Positions 1 through 12,397 are shown, counted from the first letter of the stretch. The stretch: 64,000 nt of DNA from Mesostigma viride (GCA_009746045.1 RPFO01000276.1:3566193-3630192); one strand, 5' to 3'. A program made the numbers and translations. Notes: generated by a model not told the origin, from the sequence alone.

Positions 1-1830
1 AGCCAGCCACCTGCCATCGAACCCACCTGCGTCTAGGCATCCCTTGAAGCATCTACAGCCTATAAGCCTCCCACCCAAGACTCGATCCCTGGGCAACCAA
101 CCAATCAACCATGCAGCTACACAACTACCAAACCACCTGACCACTCAACAACCTGATCACCAAACCACCTAACCACACAACACCCAAACCAGCCAGGCAT
201 GCGCCTGCCCATTTGCATGCCCTCGCACGCCCGCACCATCGCACCCCTCCATACTCGCCCCGCTCACCTAGCCAGCCACACACCCGGCCACCAGCCAGCC
301 ACCTGCCCAACTCACGCATGAAGTCAATATTGGCCATGCATGGCCTCACCTTGCATATCACTTGCATTGCGTGGGTAGTTTGCATGAGGCAGCTTCCATG
401 TCGTTGTCAGCAACTGAAAAGGCTCTTTCTTAATTCACAGTAATGAATCAGCAACAACGTTGGAATTACGTTATCCTATCCCTCTTTAAAACAGTCTTTA
501 AATCAGAAAGACAAGGGCAAACATCTGGACAAGGTGGCAATAACCACTGCATAATGCCCTTCAGTCTTATTAATCCAGCTCTCTACCCTTTGAGAATCTG
601 CCTTGCGTGAGCAGCGATCCTGGGCCGGCCCTCTAGCTCGCTCACCTCGCTCGCTTAATCGATCTGCGCTTCGTTATGGCTGCCGGGACTCAGATGCGAA
701 GCTTGAGCCCAGCGTGTCGTGGCGAGGTCCTCTGCCCGACCCAATACACCTCGAATCGAAACCGCATGCCGACTAAAAAAAAAAATGCCCCCCTAGCTTT
801 GCCTTTTGTATCTGGCGTCCAAAGAACAATGAACTCGCTTGGAAAACACTGTCGCAAAGAGCTTTCTACAGGCATTATATTAGCAATTTTCGCACTTTTA
901 CCGCACTTACTGCACATCCGGGAGACCATTAGCGACCTTTGCTCGGAATCTTGGGCACCCCATATGTCCTGCTGGCTTATTGCCGCAGGCTGGCAGTATA
1001 GGAATGTCGGGCATATAGCCTAACAATTACTAAAGAGCTCATTACCTGACGACAAAGATATGCATTGCATGAAGCAAGAAACATACGGATTTCAAACCCC
1101 CATATTTATTCAAGTCAATACCGGAATATTCAAAGCGAAGCTCAAAAAACGAAAACGCTAACGTTTTTAGGAATATTATAACGAACAAGCTGAGCTATCG
1201 CGTCCAGAAGTTCATCTCCTCATGTGACGAGGACTTTGAGACGGTCCGTATACGACCGAGAAATCTGGTTTTCGCGAAAAGAACTGGCGCGCTGCAAAAT
1301 TATTTGTCCCGTTCAGTGCCCTCGTCGTAATTTAGCATAAATTGATCATTCCAAAATAATTGGACATGAATTCATCGTGATGTAGTAAGCTTCGTTTGGA
1401 CACCTCGAGCAGCTGCAATGACGCAAGTTTTAGAACGCTAGCTGATCGATGCTCGGCCGCCATGGGTGTTTTCGTCGTTTTCGCCTCTCGCGTGGCGGGG
1501 AAAATCTAGATCTCGGACGAAAAGCAGATAATAATTTAAGACAAAGTCTGGCGGGGCTCGATGTGTTGTGCAGCCGGAGCTGCAGATCGACGTATTTTCA
1601 GGGCTGAGCGCAGCCACCAGGCTGCGTTGCGTGGAGGAGCGTTTGCTCGCCATATATTGCGTAATAACTTCAGAAAATTATATCACCGTGTGCGTGTTAT
1701 AGAAAGACAAAGCGATTGTGAATCACAGCCGAATTTAATTGGTGCCCCGGCAAACGTGAAAGTTATGGGCTCCGCCGTCAGCCATGGCTACCTCGTGGCT
1801 CGTGGCTCGTATAAGCTAGTCATATAAGCC
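1..1830. other. Intergenic, no supported gene
   Basis: The first 330 bases are low-complexity, rich in CCA/ACC words on the plus strand, so overlapping open frames here on both strands are compositional. An open frame of 115 codons at 676-1023 (plus) has no recognisable domain and no homologue I can name. The rest to about 1830 is AT-richer with no coding signal that I trust. Confidence 0.6.
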
Positions 1831-1960
1831 ATAAGTAGTAAGTAAGTAAGTACTTGCGTGTCATGCGCAAAGGCATGCCACGGAGTACTATGCTAATCTC
1901 ATTATAATTACACAAAAGTTTAAACAAATATCGTCTGCATCATCCCCCAACCGTTAAGCA

Positions 1961-2743
1961 CTAGATGGGGATGTAATCCTCATCCGAGCTGTCCTCTACT
2001 GTAATGGCAGACGAGGCGGTAGTGTAGCGGCTATCCTCAGGACCAATAACCTCCACCTGCGGACTTCTACCCTGGCTCGCAACGGGCCGCGGGGCCCGTG
2101 GGGAGAAAACAGGAGCATACCCCTCGGGAAGGTGCTTATCGCAGATGGCAGCCCATTTCTCCTTGTCAATCATGCGGGCGCGGAGTACGGATAGTCCCAG
2201 AAGCCCTGCATCTTCAAGCAGTTGTGTCACATAGGTCCGGGTCGCGCCGCGCCGGTGCCCGGCGCGCGCAAGTTTGCCAGTGGGTTGCGATGGGACAAGG
2301 GGACCCTGCCATAGGAGGAGGTGTCTACCTGGTTGGCCCGTCTTAAGCCCCCCGGCAGGGCCCACATCGGTATTCACCTGGTCTGTGCGGGCAAGATGGC
2401 CGGCAAAGAGGAGGCGGCGGTGTCGGATGGTATGGGTGACAAGAGGGAGCTCACAGTAGAGCTCGGCCCAGGTGCGGCGTTCTTGGTAGCGGACGCCGAG
2501 GATATGACGGAGCATTCGAGTGACGGTGCCGTCAAGCTGCTGGCTCAGCGCCTGGTCCAGGGTCCACGCCTCGCAGCCATAAAGGAGGATGCTGAGGACA
2601 AGGGCCTTGAACAGAATGCGCTTGCGTCGCTCACTCAGGTACGTAGCGACAGGTCCAGAACCTGTCGAGGCGGCGGAGGGCCGCCCAGGCCTGGCCAATG
2701 CGGGTGTTGATGTCGTCGGCCGTGGAGGGAAGCCAGCTGCCAA
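1961..2743 (-). pseudogene. LINE A C-terminal domain
   Basis: A 260-codon frame contains the thumb and C-terminal segment typical of this LINE family: LFKALVLSILLYGCEAWTL, then a run of R-H-R-R-L-L-F-A-G-H-L-A-R-T, and an acidic tail. It is out of frame with the YADDT-containing piece and has no start of its own. The same segment is at 16259-16975 in copy B and, in diverged form, at 17403-18084. Confidence 0.8.
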
Positions 2744-3628
2744 GGAGCTTGAAGCGAGTCGCCGGGGGGACGGGGCTGCCGTCCAGCAAAAGGAGGGTGG
2801 GTGGGGCTATCCCAGCAGGGAAGCCGATGGCCATGACCTCCGTTTTCTTGCTGATCATAAGCCCCACCGCCCGCGCTTCCAGTGATAAGCTGTCTAGCCA
2901 CAGTTGAGCTGACTCTGGGGTTTCCACGAGTGTCGTGTCATCAGCGTAGATCAGATCGCTCAGGCGGTAGGGTGGGTCAACCCCGCCGTAGCTGGCGTAC
3001 TCCGTGACCTCGATCCCCGGCGGGCGCCCCTCCACCCGGGCGAAGCGGGCTTGTGCACGCCGCATAATATAGTCCACCATAATGATGAATAGATATGGGG
3101 AGAGCACACAGCCCTGCATGCCACACCCCGGTGCATGTGCAGGGGAAACGCCGGAGTGACGCCGTCGGCGGTACGGACCTGGGCTTGGGACCCTTCATAG
3201 AACTGGCGGATGATCTCAACGATGTACGATGGGACACGGAACAGGTGAAGGACCACCCACAGGGCGTCCCAGGTAACCGTATCGAATGCCTTGGTGTAAT
3301 CCACGAAGATCAATAGCAATGGCAAGAGGCCGGGGGCCAGGCGACCCACTTCCTCGATCAGGCGGCGCGCGGTAATAGTGACCATAACACAATTGCGACC
3401 AACACGGAAGCCCATCTGGGACTCACCTAGGTGGGGATCGAGGCTGGCGCGCATGCGGTTCAGCAGGAGACGCATGAAGACTTTCAGCACGCAGCTTTGG
3501 AGGCATATGCCGCGGTAGTTGCCGGTATCCGCGGCGGACCCCTTGCCCTTGTTGTAGAGCATGACCCGTACAGCGGTCTTCCAATACGTCGGCGGGGGGA
3601 GGCCATCTCGTAGAATCCGGTTAAGCAA
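2631..3628 (-). pseudogene. LINE A reverse transcriptase core, frameshifted
   Basis: The segment encodes the fingers and palm of a non-LTR reverse transcriptase. Visible motifs are NYRGICL, then GFRVGRN, then the first catalytic block IFVDYTKAFDTV, and in a shifted frame QGCVLSPYLF and the catalytic YADDT box (LIYADDTTLV). Motifs up to the first catalytic block lie in the frame of 2960-3628. The QGCVLSP and YADDT motifs lie in the frame of 2631-3119. A frameshift near 3120 therefore separates them, and the enzyme cannot be made as one chain. Confidence 0.88.
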
Positions 3629-4815
3629 ACACCCCGGAGGAAGGGCTCAAGCTCAGGCATCTTAACCACCTCCGGTGAAATATTGTCCACTCCCATGGCA
3701 GCATCATTGCGGAGGGTGGAGATGGCAGCAGCCCATTCCTGGGGAGTCCACTCGTCGTGGGGGCCGTCCACCAGGGGGCCGGAGAGCGGTGGGACCAGGT
3801 AGTCCGTCTCGCTGGTGGGCGCCTGCGGGGGCTCGATGGGGCCGCCTCGGCTGGCCGCAGGGCGTGCAGCTGCAGCGGGGTCAAGCGGGGGGGGCGGGCC
3901 TGGGGCCCCTGATAGTATGGCCTGGGAGCTGAACCAAATCTCAAGGCGTTCACTGGGGGTGCCTGGGATGTCAGCCCGTTGCGTTTCCCGGCGTCCGGTG
4001 AGACGGTCGAGAGAGCGCCAGGCCGCCTTGTGCTGGTTGGCGGCCGTGTGGCGATTGATTTCGGCGGCAAGTGTCTCCACCTCCTCCGCATGTGCGGCAG
4101 TATATGCTTGAGTAAGCCGTTCCTGGTACGGGTACAGGTCCTCCCCGCGGCGGCGGGCCTGCGCTAGCGCCAGCCGGGCGGCAACCACCCGGGCGTCGCG
4201 CAGGTAGAGCGGGGCTGGTCGGGCGCGGGGTTGCTCGGGGAGAAGCTTAGAGCCAAGCTCCACCGATCGCATGAACAGTTCGTAGGGTGGCGTGAGATCT
4301 ACACCGCGATCTGCGTCCAGGTACATCAAAGGTTGCGCGTCCACAAAGGCAGACCTGATTGCATCGCGGCGTATCTCATCCGCTGACCACTTCTCCCTGC
4401 GCCCACGGACGGGGCGTAAGCAGGTCCAGTCAGGGCGGGGCCGGGGGCGGCGGCGCGCAGGGGCCTGAAGACGTAGGCGCAAGGTTGCGGTGACCATGCG
4501 ATGATCCGATGCGACACTGGGGGTGGTCAGCGTACGGGCATCGATGGCGGAAGAGCGCCAGCACTTGCGCACAAGTATGTAGTCCAAGCATACACATCGC
4601 CGCCGAGGGAGCATTGAGCCAGCCGCCCTGCGCATGGGGCCCACAAAGGTCACTAGTGCATCAGGCGGTTTAGCAAAAAGCGTATTGGCAGCAGTCAAGT
4701 CCCCCTCAGTGAGCAGTTGCTCAAGTAGGGGGGTGTTGGCATTGCTATCGGTTAGGCGCGGCGCATCCATGCAGCCCCCGCGGCCCACGGGCAGGGTCGC
4801 GTTGGCATCCACCAT
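3484..4815 (-). pseudogene. LINE A endonuclease C-terminus and linker
   Basis: An open frame of 443 codons begins inside an exonuclease-endonuclease-phosphatase type endonuclease. The visible signature is a DYILV segment followed about 24 residues later by SDHRMV, the conserved C-terminal D/H pair of APE-type LINE endonucleases. A basic, proline-rich linker follows. The frame then departs from the reverse-transcriptase frame near 3620, so the two enzyme parts are no longer fused. The N-terminal half of the endonuclease is missing because of truncation at 4815. Confidence 0.8.
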
Positions 4816-5685
4816 AAGCCATATGCCCCTTTTCAGGGATAGTATGTGCTAAATGTACTCCAAATGGAGATATGTTCAAGTTGAATTTAATAATTTAATT
4901 GCTTTTAAGATTAAATTTAATTGATTTCAATGCTTTTTTAAAATGCTTTTTTAAATTATAACATGACTCCGTTCAGTCCGTTGGGAGATCATGTAGCACG
5001 TATTCGACCTTGCAAGATGTGGACACCCCCAGCGGGCTAGAATAGCAATAGCCCTAGCTTGTATCCATTAGTAGTCACTGCCGCTAAGGCAGCCATGCTT
5101 AGTATAGAATGTTTGCCTAGCTGTGCCAACATACCTAGTCACGTGCCGCTAACGCACGGTACACAACCAGACATAGCCTTAGCCTAGTCCTAGTACAGCC
5201 ATGAGCACTACGTCCTGGCTATATGATCAGATTACTTGCCCACGCCCCTTGTTATGCCATGCTCACATATTGGTCTTATTGCACCCACAGATTGCCGGAT
5301 CGTTAGCGTGTGCGTTTAGCTAGCGTGCCCGAGTGCATGTGTGGCATGCCTTAGTAGGCATGAAGGAGACTGGGGGTCTCTGCCCTTTCTCCTGTTGTGC
5401 ACACACATGGATTAAAAGCACTTCGGTGCTCCGTGACTCCCCAACGGGAGCACAGGGACCGGCTGGCACAAGAGGACGCGAAGGAGGCCCTCGCTGACCG
5501 CACGAAGAAGGTGCGGCTGCGGTGGAAGGACGACGCATGGCACATGGAGGTTACCTCACGGGAGCTAGGTTACCACGCCGAGGGGAGACGCGCGGGGGGG
5601 TAGGGAGTAGGCCCTCCCCGCCCCCTCACACCGCGAGCAGCTACCGGGGGGTTAGCTAGAACCCACCCCCCACACCCGTCGTCCG
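4816..5685. other. Spacer between the two LINE copies
   Basis: AT-rich near 4880-4970 with runs of AATTTAATT, a tail-like sequence also found after other retroposon ends in this window. The interval 5454-5603 could code for about 50 basic residues on the plus strand (RLAQEDAKEALADRTKKVR region), possibly a remnant of a LINE first ORF or 5' region. Nothing else is recognisable. Confidence 0.5.
5426..5453 (+). repeat. Dispersed hairpin module, copy 1
   Basis: A 28-bp sequence starting GTGCTCCGTGAC and ending CAACGGGAGCAC. Its ends pair as a stem (GTGCTCC with GGAGCAC). The preceding bases (ATTAAAAGCACTTCGGTGCT) contain a second small stem. The same module recurs at 18278, 18493 and 62530, usually followed by TTAA repeats. 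Confidence 0.75.
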
Positions 5686-7698
5686 ATGGCCGAGCGTGTC
5701 TTGGATAATCCAATCTCACGGACGACGCAACGGAGTCAAAGCCGCGACCTTCATTGCCAACTTCGCAACAAGGAGCGCCTGCTGGCTTTCGCAACCCGGC
5801 ACTCCCAACGGTATGCTGCATTCTTTGACCCCAAGACCAGGCGAGCAAGTCGCGCCGCCTGCCTGGAGGGTGCCCTATGCGCGTTGAAAAGTACCATGTT
5901 ATCTCACGCCGCACACACGTCCCCGCCATGCAGCCTCCCCCCAACCCCCTGCCGACACCGCGGGTCCCCGGCGCCCCCTGCTGGGCCAACGCCGGCACCA
6001 CTCGCTGCGCATCGTAACCTATACAATGTCCGCACCCTGCCCGGGGGAGATGCCCCCCCGCGGGCCAACGAGCTTGTCCACTACTGCCGCCTATATGGCA
6101 TTGATGTGCTTGGGGTCCAAGAGCACCGACGCTCCTTTGAGGGCCCCGTTCAGCGTGTCACCCTCGCTCTACAATGGCAACTGCTGTGCGGCCCGGCGCA
6201 TGCACCGGGTCAGGGAGGCCGTGGGCCTGCTGTGCTCCCCCACCGCTGCCGCCCAGAGTCGTGGACCACAAACTTTGCTCGAATCCGGGATCCTAGCTTC
6301 AGTGCACTTTCCGCTCCCTTGAAGGACGGACCCCCATTATGCTCTCGGTAATTGTCGGACATGCCCCACATGCTGGGCACCCGGCCGAGGACCGCGCAGC
6401 GTTCTTCAACCAGTTGCTCGACATAGAGAAACAGATCCCACGTCAATACATCGTTGCCATCTTGGTGGATGCCAACACGACCCTGCCCGTGGGCCGCGGG
6501 GGCTGCATGTATGCGCCGCGCCTAACCGATAGCAATGCCAACACCCCCCTACTTGAGCAACTGCTCATGCACTGAGGGGGACTTGACTGCTGCCAATACG
6601 CTGTTTGCTAAACCGCCTGATGCACTAGTGACCTTTGTGGGCCCCATGCGCAGGGCGGCTGGCTCGATGCTCCCTCGGCGGCGATGTGTATGCTTGGACT
6701 ACATACTTGTGCGCAAGTGCTGGCGCTCTTCCGTCATCGATGCCCGTACGCTGACCACCCCCAGTGTCGCATCGGATCATCGCATGGTCACCGCAACCTT
6801 GCGCCTACGTCTTCAGGCCCCTGCGCGCCGCCGCCCCCAGCCCCGCCCTAGCTGACTGGACCTGCTTACGCCCCGTCCGTGGGCGCAGGGAGAAGTGGTC
6901 AGCGGATGAGATACGCCGCGATGCAATCAGGTCTGCCTTCGTGGACGCGCAACCTTTGATGTACCTGGACGCAGATCGCGGTGTAGATCTCACGCCACCC
7001 TACGAACTGTTCATGCGATCGGTGGAGCTTGGCTCTAAGCTTCTCCCCGAGCAACCCCGCGCCCGACCAGCCCCGCTCTACCTGCGCGACGCCCGGGTGG
7101 TTGCCGCCCGGCTGGCGCTAGCGCAGGCCCGCCGCCGCGGGGAGGACCTGTACCCGTACCAGGAACGGCTTACTCAAGCATATACTGCGCACATGCGGAG
7201 GAGGTGGAGACACTTGCCGCCGAAATCAATCGCCACACGGCCGCCAACCAGCACAAGGCGGCCTGGCGCTCTCTTGACCGTCTCACCGGACGCCGGGAAA
7301 CGCAACGGGCTGACATCCCAGGCACCCCCAGTGAACGCCTTGAGATTTGGTTCAGCTCCCAGGCCAAACTATATCAGGGGCCCCAGGCCCGCCCCCCCCG
7401 CTTGACCCCGCTGCAGTTGCACGCCCTGCGGCCAGCCGAGGCGGCCCCATTGAGCCCCCGCAGGCGCCCACCAGCGAGACGGACTACCTGGTCCCACCGC
7501 TCTCCGCGGCCCCTTGGTGGACGGCCCCCACGACGAGTGGACTCCCCAGGAATGGGCTGCTGCATGCCATCTCCACCCTCCGCAATGATGCTGCCATGGG
7601 AGTGGACAATATTTCACCGGAGGTGGTTAAGATGCCTGAGCTTGAGCCTTTCCTCCGGGGTGTTTGCAACCGGATTCTACGAGATCGATGGCCTCCCC
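5686..7698 (+). pseudogene. LINE copy B, 5' half (endonuclease and linker)
   Basis: This plus-strand copy reaches further 5' than copy A. It shows the N-terminal endonuclease block (LRIVTY, then NVRTLPGG and later DVLGVQEHR) around 6005-6130, split by a frameshift, and the C-terminal block with DYILV and SDHRMV around 6690-6790. In-frame stops and small indels break it repeatedly, for example near 6570 and 6855. At 7698 the LINE stops at the left target-site duplication of the LTR element and resumes at 15332. The joined flanks match the uninterrupted sequence of copy A. Confidence 0.85.
7694..7698 (+). repeat. Target-site duplication TCCCC, left
   Basis: Five bases TCCCC precede the left LTR and are repeated at 15332-15336 after the right LTR. 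The empty site is preserved in copy A (near 3598-3602, minus) as one TCCCC followed by CC and GCCGAC. This proves insertion of the LTR element into LINE copy B. Confidence 0.92.
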
Positions 7699-8171
7699 AG
7701 TTAGAATGCGGTGGGATATATTGCTTGAGAACACTGAAGGCTGTGAGCAATGAATTGCTTGGTTCATTAGAAAATAGGTTTACCCTTTATCAACGTTCCT
7801 CTCACCGGCTGCGCCGCCAGTGACCGTTGGGTGCAGACCGTTGGCCCGAGGCCACACGATGACAGGTAGCAGTCTAGTCACTGCATCGTGCGATCACAGA
7901 TCAATGCACGCTGCAGTACGGTCCCTATCTAGGATACTCTAGTACCGTCCAATGACAGGACACTACGTATACTGGGTACTGACATCTGTCACGTACCTCA
8001 GTACCCAAAGTACCTATCTAGGGAAACGTATGCGACTCGACTAGCATTCCTATCTGCATAGCCCACGTGGTATTTATATTCACATACCAACGTAGGTTTA
8101 CAAGGCTTATTCATACGTTGTATTCACAATGCCTTTGAGACTTAGTCTACAGCAAAGCATGGAGACTAACT
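7699..8171 (-). repeat. 3' LTR (element orientation)
   Basis: This 473-bp repeat begins AGTTAGAATGCGG and ends GGAGACTAACT on the plus strand and matches 14859-15331 along its whole length by eye. It is the downstream LTR because the element reads leftward. Confidence 0.93.
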
Positions 8172-8545
8172 CCAGTATTGTTTTATTATTTATTTCTTAA
8201 TGCAGGTCTGCACCCCCAACATTATTGTTATTGTTTTTAAGTTGATTAGGGGTACAAAAGAGACATGGCTGGTTGAGCCAGGTTGGTTACAGCTGGCTGT
8301 TCTGGCCAGGTGTTATATTGCACATTAAATAAGGTGTACACAGCTGGCTGGTTTGGCCAGTTACTGAAGCACACATTAAGTAAATGGATACAAAGCTTGT
8401 GTCCTCAAGCTGCAAATGGATACAAATCTGACCTAGCCAGCACTCACACCCCACAACGAATGTGTTGAATTTTATGGCGCCCAGCAGCTATCGCTGTGGT
8501 AAGGGGGTGTGGTGGTTGTGTACTGTGCTATGGCCAGTCATTTAT
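8172..8545 (-). other. Retrotransposon 3' untranslated region
   Basis: No gene. It lies between the stop of the pol frame and the 3' LTR. A good polypurine tract next to the LTR is not obvious; the closest candidate is an AAGAAATAAATAATAAAA stretch (minus strand, about 8183-8200). Confidence 0.6.
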
Positions 8546-10774
8546 TCAAACACTGACTCTGATATCATAGGGGTTCATGTTCTGAAAGAGGAGCTGGTAC
8601 TGTTGGCCAGCAGCATCCCGCAGCTTCGTGAGAGCGTCTGCTGGGTTGTCCTCATCATCCACATGAGTCCAGCTGGAAAAATAGGTGGCCTCCTGTTTGA
8701 GGATCACCCAATCCAAGTCAGTGTGGACAGCAGCAGAGACAGATTTCTTGGTTAGAAAACTGATCACAGATTGGCTGTCAGTATAGAGATGTGAGATGAC
8801 ATTGCATGTGCTGCCTGCCTGGGTTTGTAGCCAGGTGAGCATGTGCTGCAGGGAACGAGCATGCAATGCAGCAGACACCACAGCACGACATTCAGCTGAG
8901 TTGCTGCTGCCAGGTTTTCTGCGGTGTAGCCTGCTGTACCAGGAAGTGAGGGACATGTAATCTGACCTGTTGGTGAGAAAAAACAGCCCTGATTCCCGTG
9001 CCCCCATCTGATTGATTGTTCTGCTCTCCATGGAGCTGTCCATGACACATTGGATGTGGATGTCTTCCATCAGATTCAGGCCATGGAGGATGAGGGGGGG
9101 ACAGTCATTGACCAACTTCCTGATGTGACTGCATTTGATCTTGACTAGAACATCATGGGTGACCCTGCTGATGACAGCTAAGGGAGCCCCACAGATGGCT
9201 GACCACCACCCCAGTTTGCCCTGAACAGTGGCACACATATGTAAGGGGAGGTAGTTGTCCTGCAGCAGATCTAGACAATCTTGGATATATTCTGCAGGAG
9301 GGGAGAGAGAGCAGACCCACTGATCTGGCTGCCTATGCAGCTGCAACATGATGCCACAGAACTGGATGGGGGTTGTGCTCAATTCCACCTGTTTGCCAAT
9401 CTCATATGATTCCTGGACCTGCTGAATAAAGGTTTCCACCTCAGCTCTAGGCCCACAAATGAGTTGGTCATCTCCATGCCACACAAAGAACAGCAGTCCA
9501 GAGGGGGTGGGTACAACAAAAAAGCATGGGTCCAGGTCATCATACGTGGCCTTGAGCTTTTTGAATACTTCCTCTGCTGAGTCTCTGAAAATTTTTGGGG
9601 CACTGACAAGCCCTTCCACCCCAATGTTGATGATAAGGTGGGGCTCATCAATATAAGGTTTCCACACAGCTGGGGTGTCTACCACGTACACCTTCCCTTT
9701 CCACACAGATTCAGCCTTTTCTGGGTCCCCCCTGAGGAAGGCCCTTTTAATATCAGTGGCTTTGCAGACATAGTCTTGGCCTGCATTGAGGTTGTGGAGG
9801 AATAGGGAGAGCATGATCCTGAGTGAGGTTTGTTGCAGCCCAGGTGTGTATGTTTCCCCTTTTGGCAGTGTGGATGTCCCCTTTAATTCTGTGACACATG
9901 GTCTGGCATGGAAGATTGGGGAGCCCACTTTTTGTGGTTTTTGTTTGAGAACAAATTTTAATCTGAGCTTTTTGGCTCCCTCTGGCACGTCCCATGAAGG
10001 GGTGACAGGCGGTTTGTATTGAGGGTTTTTGGGGTTGGGCAGGACCCATTCCTGCCTGGCTTGGTGGACAATGGCCATCAGCCACTTGGTAAACCCTTTT
10101 TGTGTTTTGCATTCTTGTATGACGTGGGAGATTTGGTGGGGTGAGTGCATGGCTATGTCCCACTTACCCAGCCCAAAGGCTGAGGGATGGAGGAACTGGC
10201 TGTGCACTAACTTGTCCAGATCAGGGATCTCCCCTGGTGCATACTGAGTGTTGACTGCCTTGATGACAGCATCCATACCAGGGACAATACTGGAGAGAGG
10301 GATTTTAAAGTGGTCCAGAGGAACTGCACCCACCCCTGTGACACTGAGCTCATTAGCTGAGATAAGCACCCCAGGATAGGATACAAAAGGTTCCCCCAAC
10401 AAGGTGTTACCAGAGTACCCCTCCACCACCTGGAAGGGTGTCTGAATACCAAGTATAGGGAGCATCACTTGTCCCACTACATCCAGTGAGCTTTGGCCTG
10501 AGAAATCCTGCACCCGTGCCCAAAATGAAGGTGCAATCTCAAGACCAGGGATGGCTTGTGCACTGATCACACTGACCTGTGCCTGAGTGTCTATTGCCAG
10601 GGTCCAGGGGTCCTGACTAGTGCACACAGCTGAGACTTTTGCCAACCCTGCGGCCACAGCAGCTTGTTGCTTATGTGACCTGTGTAATGCTTGCAAGGCG
10701 ACTGCCAATCTTGACCTCAGAGCGGGAGGGTTGGCAGACAATTTGGTGCCTTGGGGCTGAGCTAATGCTTCCAA
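8546..10774 (-). CDS. Retrotransposon pol: protease-like, reverse transcriptase, RNase H
   Basis: A frame of 742 codons. The N-terminus has a retropepsin-like block (AIDTQAQVSVIS, later VVGQVMLPILGIQ and GNTLLGEPF), with Q where active retropepsins have G in the DTG/DSG triad. Next is a copia-type reverse transcriptase: TDIKRAFLRGD carries the first catalytic Asp, then GLVSAPKIFRD, then FFVWHGDDQLICGP, in which HGDD replaces the usual YVDD. The C-terminus is a copia RNase H with MDSSM, SAECRAV, LYTDSQSVISFL and a final HVDDEDNPADALTK. The frame overlaps or abuts the upstream ORF in a different frame without a convincing ATG, so a frameshift or reinitiation would be needed. Confidence 0.9.
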   Translation of the reverse strand: MEALAQPQGTKLSANPPALRSRLAVALQALHRSHKQQAAVAAGLAKVSAVCTSQDPWTLAIDTQAQVSVISAQAIPGLEIAPSFWARVQDFSGQSSLDVVGQVMLPILGIQTPFQVVEGYSGNTLLGEPFVSYPGVLISANELSVTGVGAVPLDHFKIPLSSIVPGMDAVIKAVNTQYAPGEIPDLDKLVHSQFLHPSAFGLGKWDIAMHSPHQISHVIQECKTQKGFTKWLMAIVHQARQEWVLPNPKNPQYKPPVTPSWDVPEGAKKLRLKFVLKQKPQKVGSPIFHARPCVTELKGTSTLPKGETYTPGLQQTSLRIMLSLFLHNLNAGQDYVCKATDIKRAFLRGDPEKAESVWKGKVYVVDTPAVWKPYIDEPHLIINIGVEGLVSAPKIFRDSAEEVFKKLKATYDDLDPCFFVVPTPSGLLFFVWHGDDQLICGPRAEVETFIQQVQESYEIGKQVELSTTPIQFCGIMLQLHRQPDQWVCSLSPPAEYIQDCLDLLQDNYLPLHMCATVQGKLGWWSAICGAPLAVISRVTHDVLVKIKCSHIRKLVNDCPPLILHGLNLMEDIHIQCVMDSSMESRTINQMGARESGLFFLTNRSDYMSLTSWYSRLHRRKPGSSNSAECRAVVSAALHARSLQHMLTWLQTQAGSTCNVISHLYTDSQSVISFLTKKSVSAAVHTDLDWVILKQEATYFSSWTHVDDEDNPADALTKLRDAAGQQYQLLFQNMNPYDIRVSV

Positions 10775-10794
10775 CCCAGCTACCTCGTGCCTGG

Positions 10795-12366
10795 TTAAGC
10801 AATCCCCAGGTTGTGAAGTGGGCCTGGCTTCACTGAGGGTGGAAGGTTCACAGAGGGTGCTGTGGTGCTGTCAACAGCAGTAATTGGTGGCTCAGAGCTA
10901 CTGCTGGGCATGCTGGAGTTGCCAGATAGAAGTAGTGAGTCCATGCTTAAAGACTCTTCCCCAGGCACGTCTGCCATGGGAGAATAATACTTCTTAATTC
11001 TATGACAGCTCACCCTGTGACGCTTCCCATTGATATTGTGCTTGACCTCCACGGTCTTGCTGTTTTTGGTAAATCCACGGATGGTAACTGGACCTAGCCA
11101 AGTTCCAACCTTACCAAAGCTGTTTTCCTTGTAATAGAGAACTTGATCACCTTTTTGGAATACTGGCCTGGAATGGGTTTTATCTTTTTCTGCCAGTTTT
11201 GCTGAGGTTTGTGCACGTGCAGTGTTGTACAGTGCTATCACCTCTGGGGGATATACACCTGCCTGCAGGCCTGCTGGGATTACTTCACCCCACGTGGCAT
11301 GCAAGACAGGTCTCATGTTTAGGGTTGTGCACATTTCATGACACCAGAGTGCCCTGTCACAATAGACCCCTGAAGTAGCATCCTTGGAAGGATTTTTGGC
11401 TAGTAGGGTTTTGACAGATCTGATGGTTCTTTCAATGACCCCCTGACCCTCATGATCTTCCAGCCCAGCAATCTCTATTGCTTCACACCCTTCCAGGTCA
11501 GTCAGACAAGAAAATTGTTGATCAAGCAAAATTCTGTCAACTGGGTAGAATCTGGGTAAAGCAATCATGAGTGCAACACGTAGCTGCCCTGCAGACATGC
11601 CAGGTAGGGGTTCCATTACTGTGAACCTGGACCATGAGTCTTTTAGGATCAGGTAGGGTTGGACATCTTTGTTGATGTGCATCACATCCCCCACTATCAT
11701 GCCCCTATTGGTGGAAGGAGTTGCAGTATGCCATTTTTGAGGTTTGGGGCTATTGAACTGACATTCTTGACAGTGTTGTCTAGCCAGTTTTACTGCATTC
11801 CTGAGTTGTTTTCCCATGCTACTACCCCCCAGCCGTCTGGCCAGTTCCTCAGCCACTGTTTCATGACCCATGGCTAGGTGCAGCTGATGAGCAAGCTCCT
11901 TGATATCTATGGAGTTGTCAACAGTAGGGGTTAGTGCTTTTATGTAAGGTTCCAGAACAGGGTGTTGGGAGGACAGTAAGGTTGCTGCCTCAAAATCAAT
12001 TATGCCCTGGTTGCCATCCCCAATGGTAATGAGATCATCATCCTCAGAGTACATAAGGTGAGTGAACTCACATTGATTTGGTAGCGAGGCCTGTTGCAAC
12101 GGCTGCCTGGAGGCCCCAGGGGATGACGTGCGTGCCAGCAGCCCGGGCAGAGATCCACGTTGGCCAGGGAGTCGTTGTTGGGGCAGTTGTGCCCGTGCCC
12201 TCGTTGGAAGCACCTCAGGCACCTTATGGACCAGGGTTGCCAGGTTGGTTGTTGTTGTTGTTGTTGTTGTTTCCCTGCTGGGACCGGTTCTGGCCCTGCT
12301 GGGACCTGTTGTTGTTGTTGTTTTGGCCCTGTTGGGACCTGTTGTTATTGTTGCCCTGCTGGGACC

Positions 12367-12397
<31 letters not shown>

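Larger units (their letters stand above)
1835..4815 (-). mobile_element. LINE (non-LTR retrotransposon) copy A, 5'-truncated
   Basis: Read on the minus strand, this holds the C-terminal part of an apurinic-type endonuclease, then a reverse transcriptase, then a C-terminal region, in the usual LINE ORF2 order. It is closely related to copy B on the plus strand. The 5' end stops abruptly at about 4815, inside the endonuclease, at the point where copy B continues, which is the usual 5' truncation of target-primed retrotransposition. The 3' end carries a short tail of ACTT repeats (about 1835-1855), also seen at the end of copy B. The reading frame is broken several times, so this copy is dead. 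Confidence 0.85.

Noticed and set aside
125-443. Overlapping open frames on both strands at the left edge
   Set aside because: They arise from CCA/ACC-rich low complexity and lack domains or codon bias.
676-1023. 115-codon ORF
   Set aside because: No recognisable domain, no splice or promoter support; kept only as a note in the intergenic entry.
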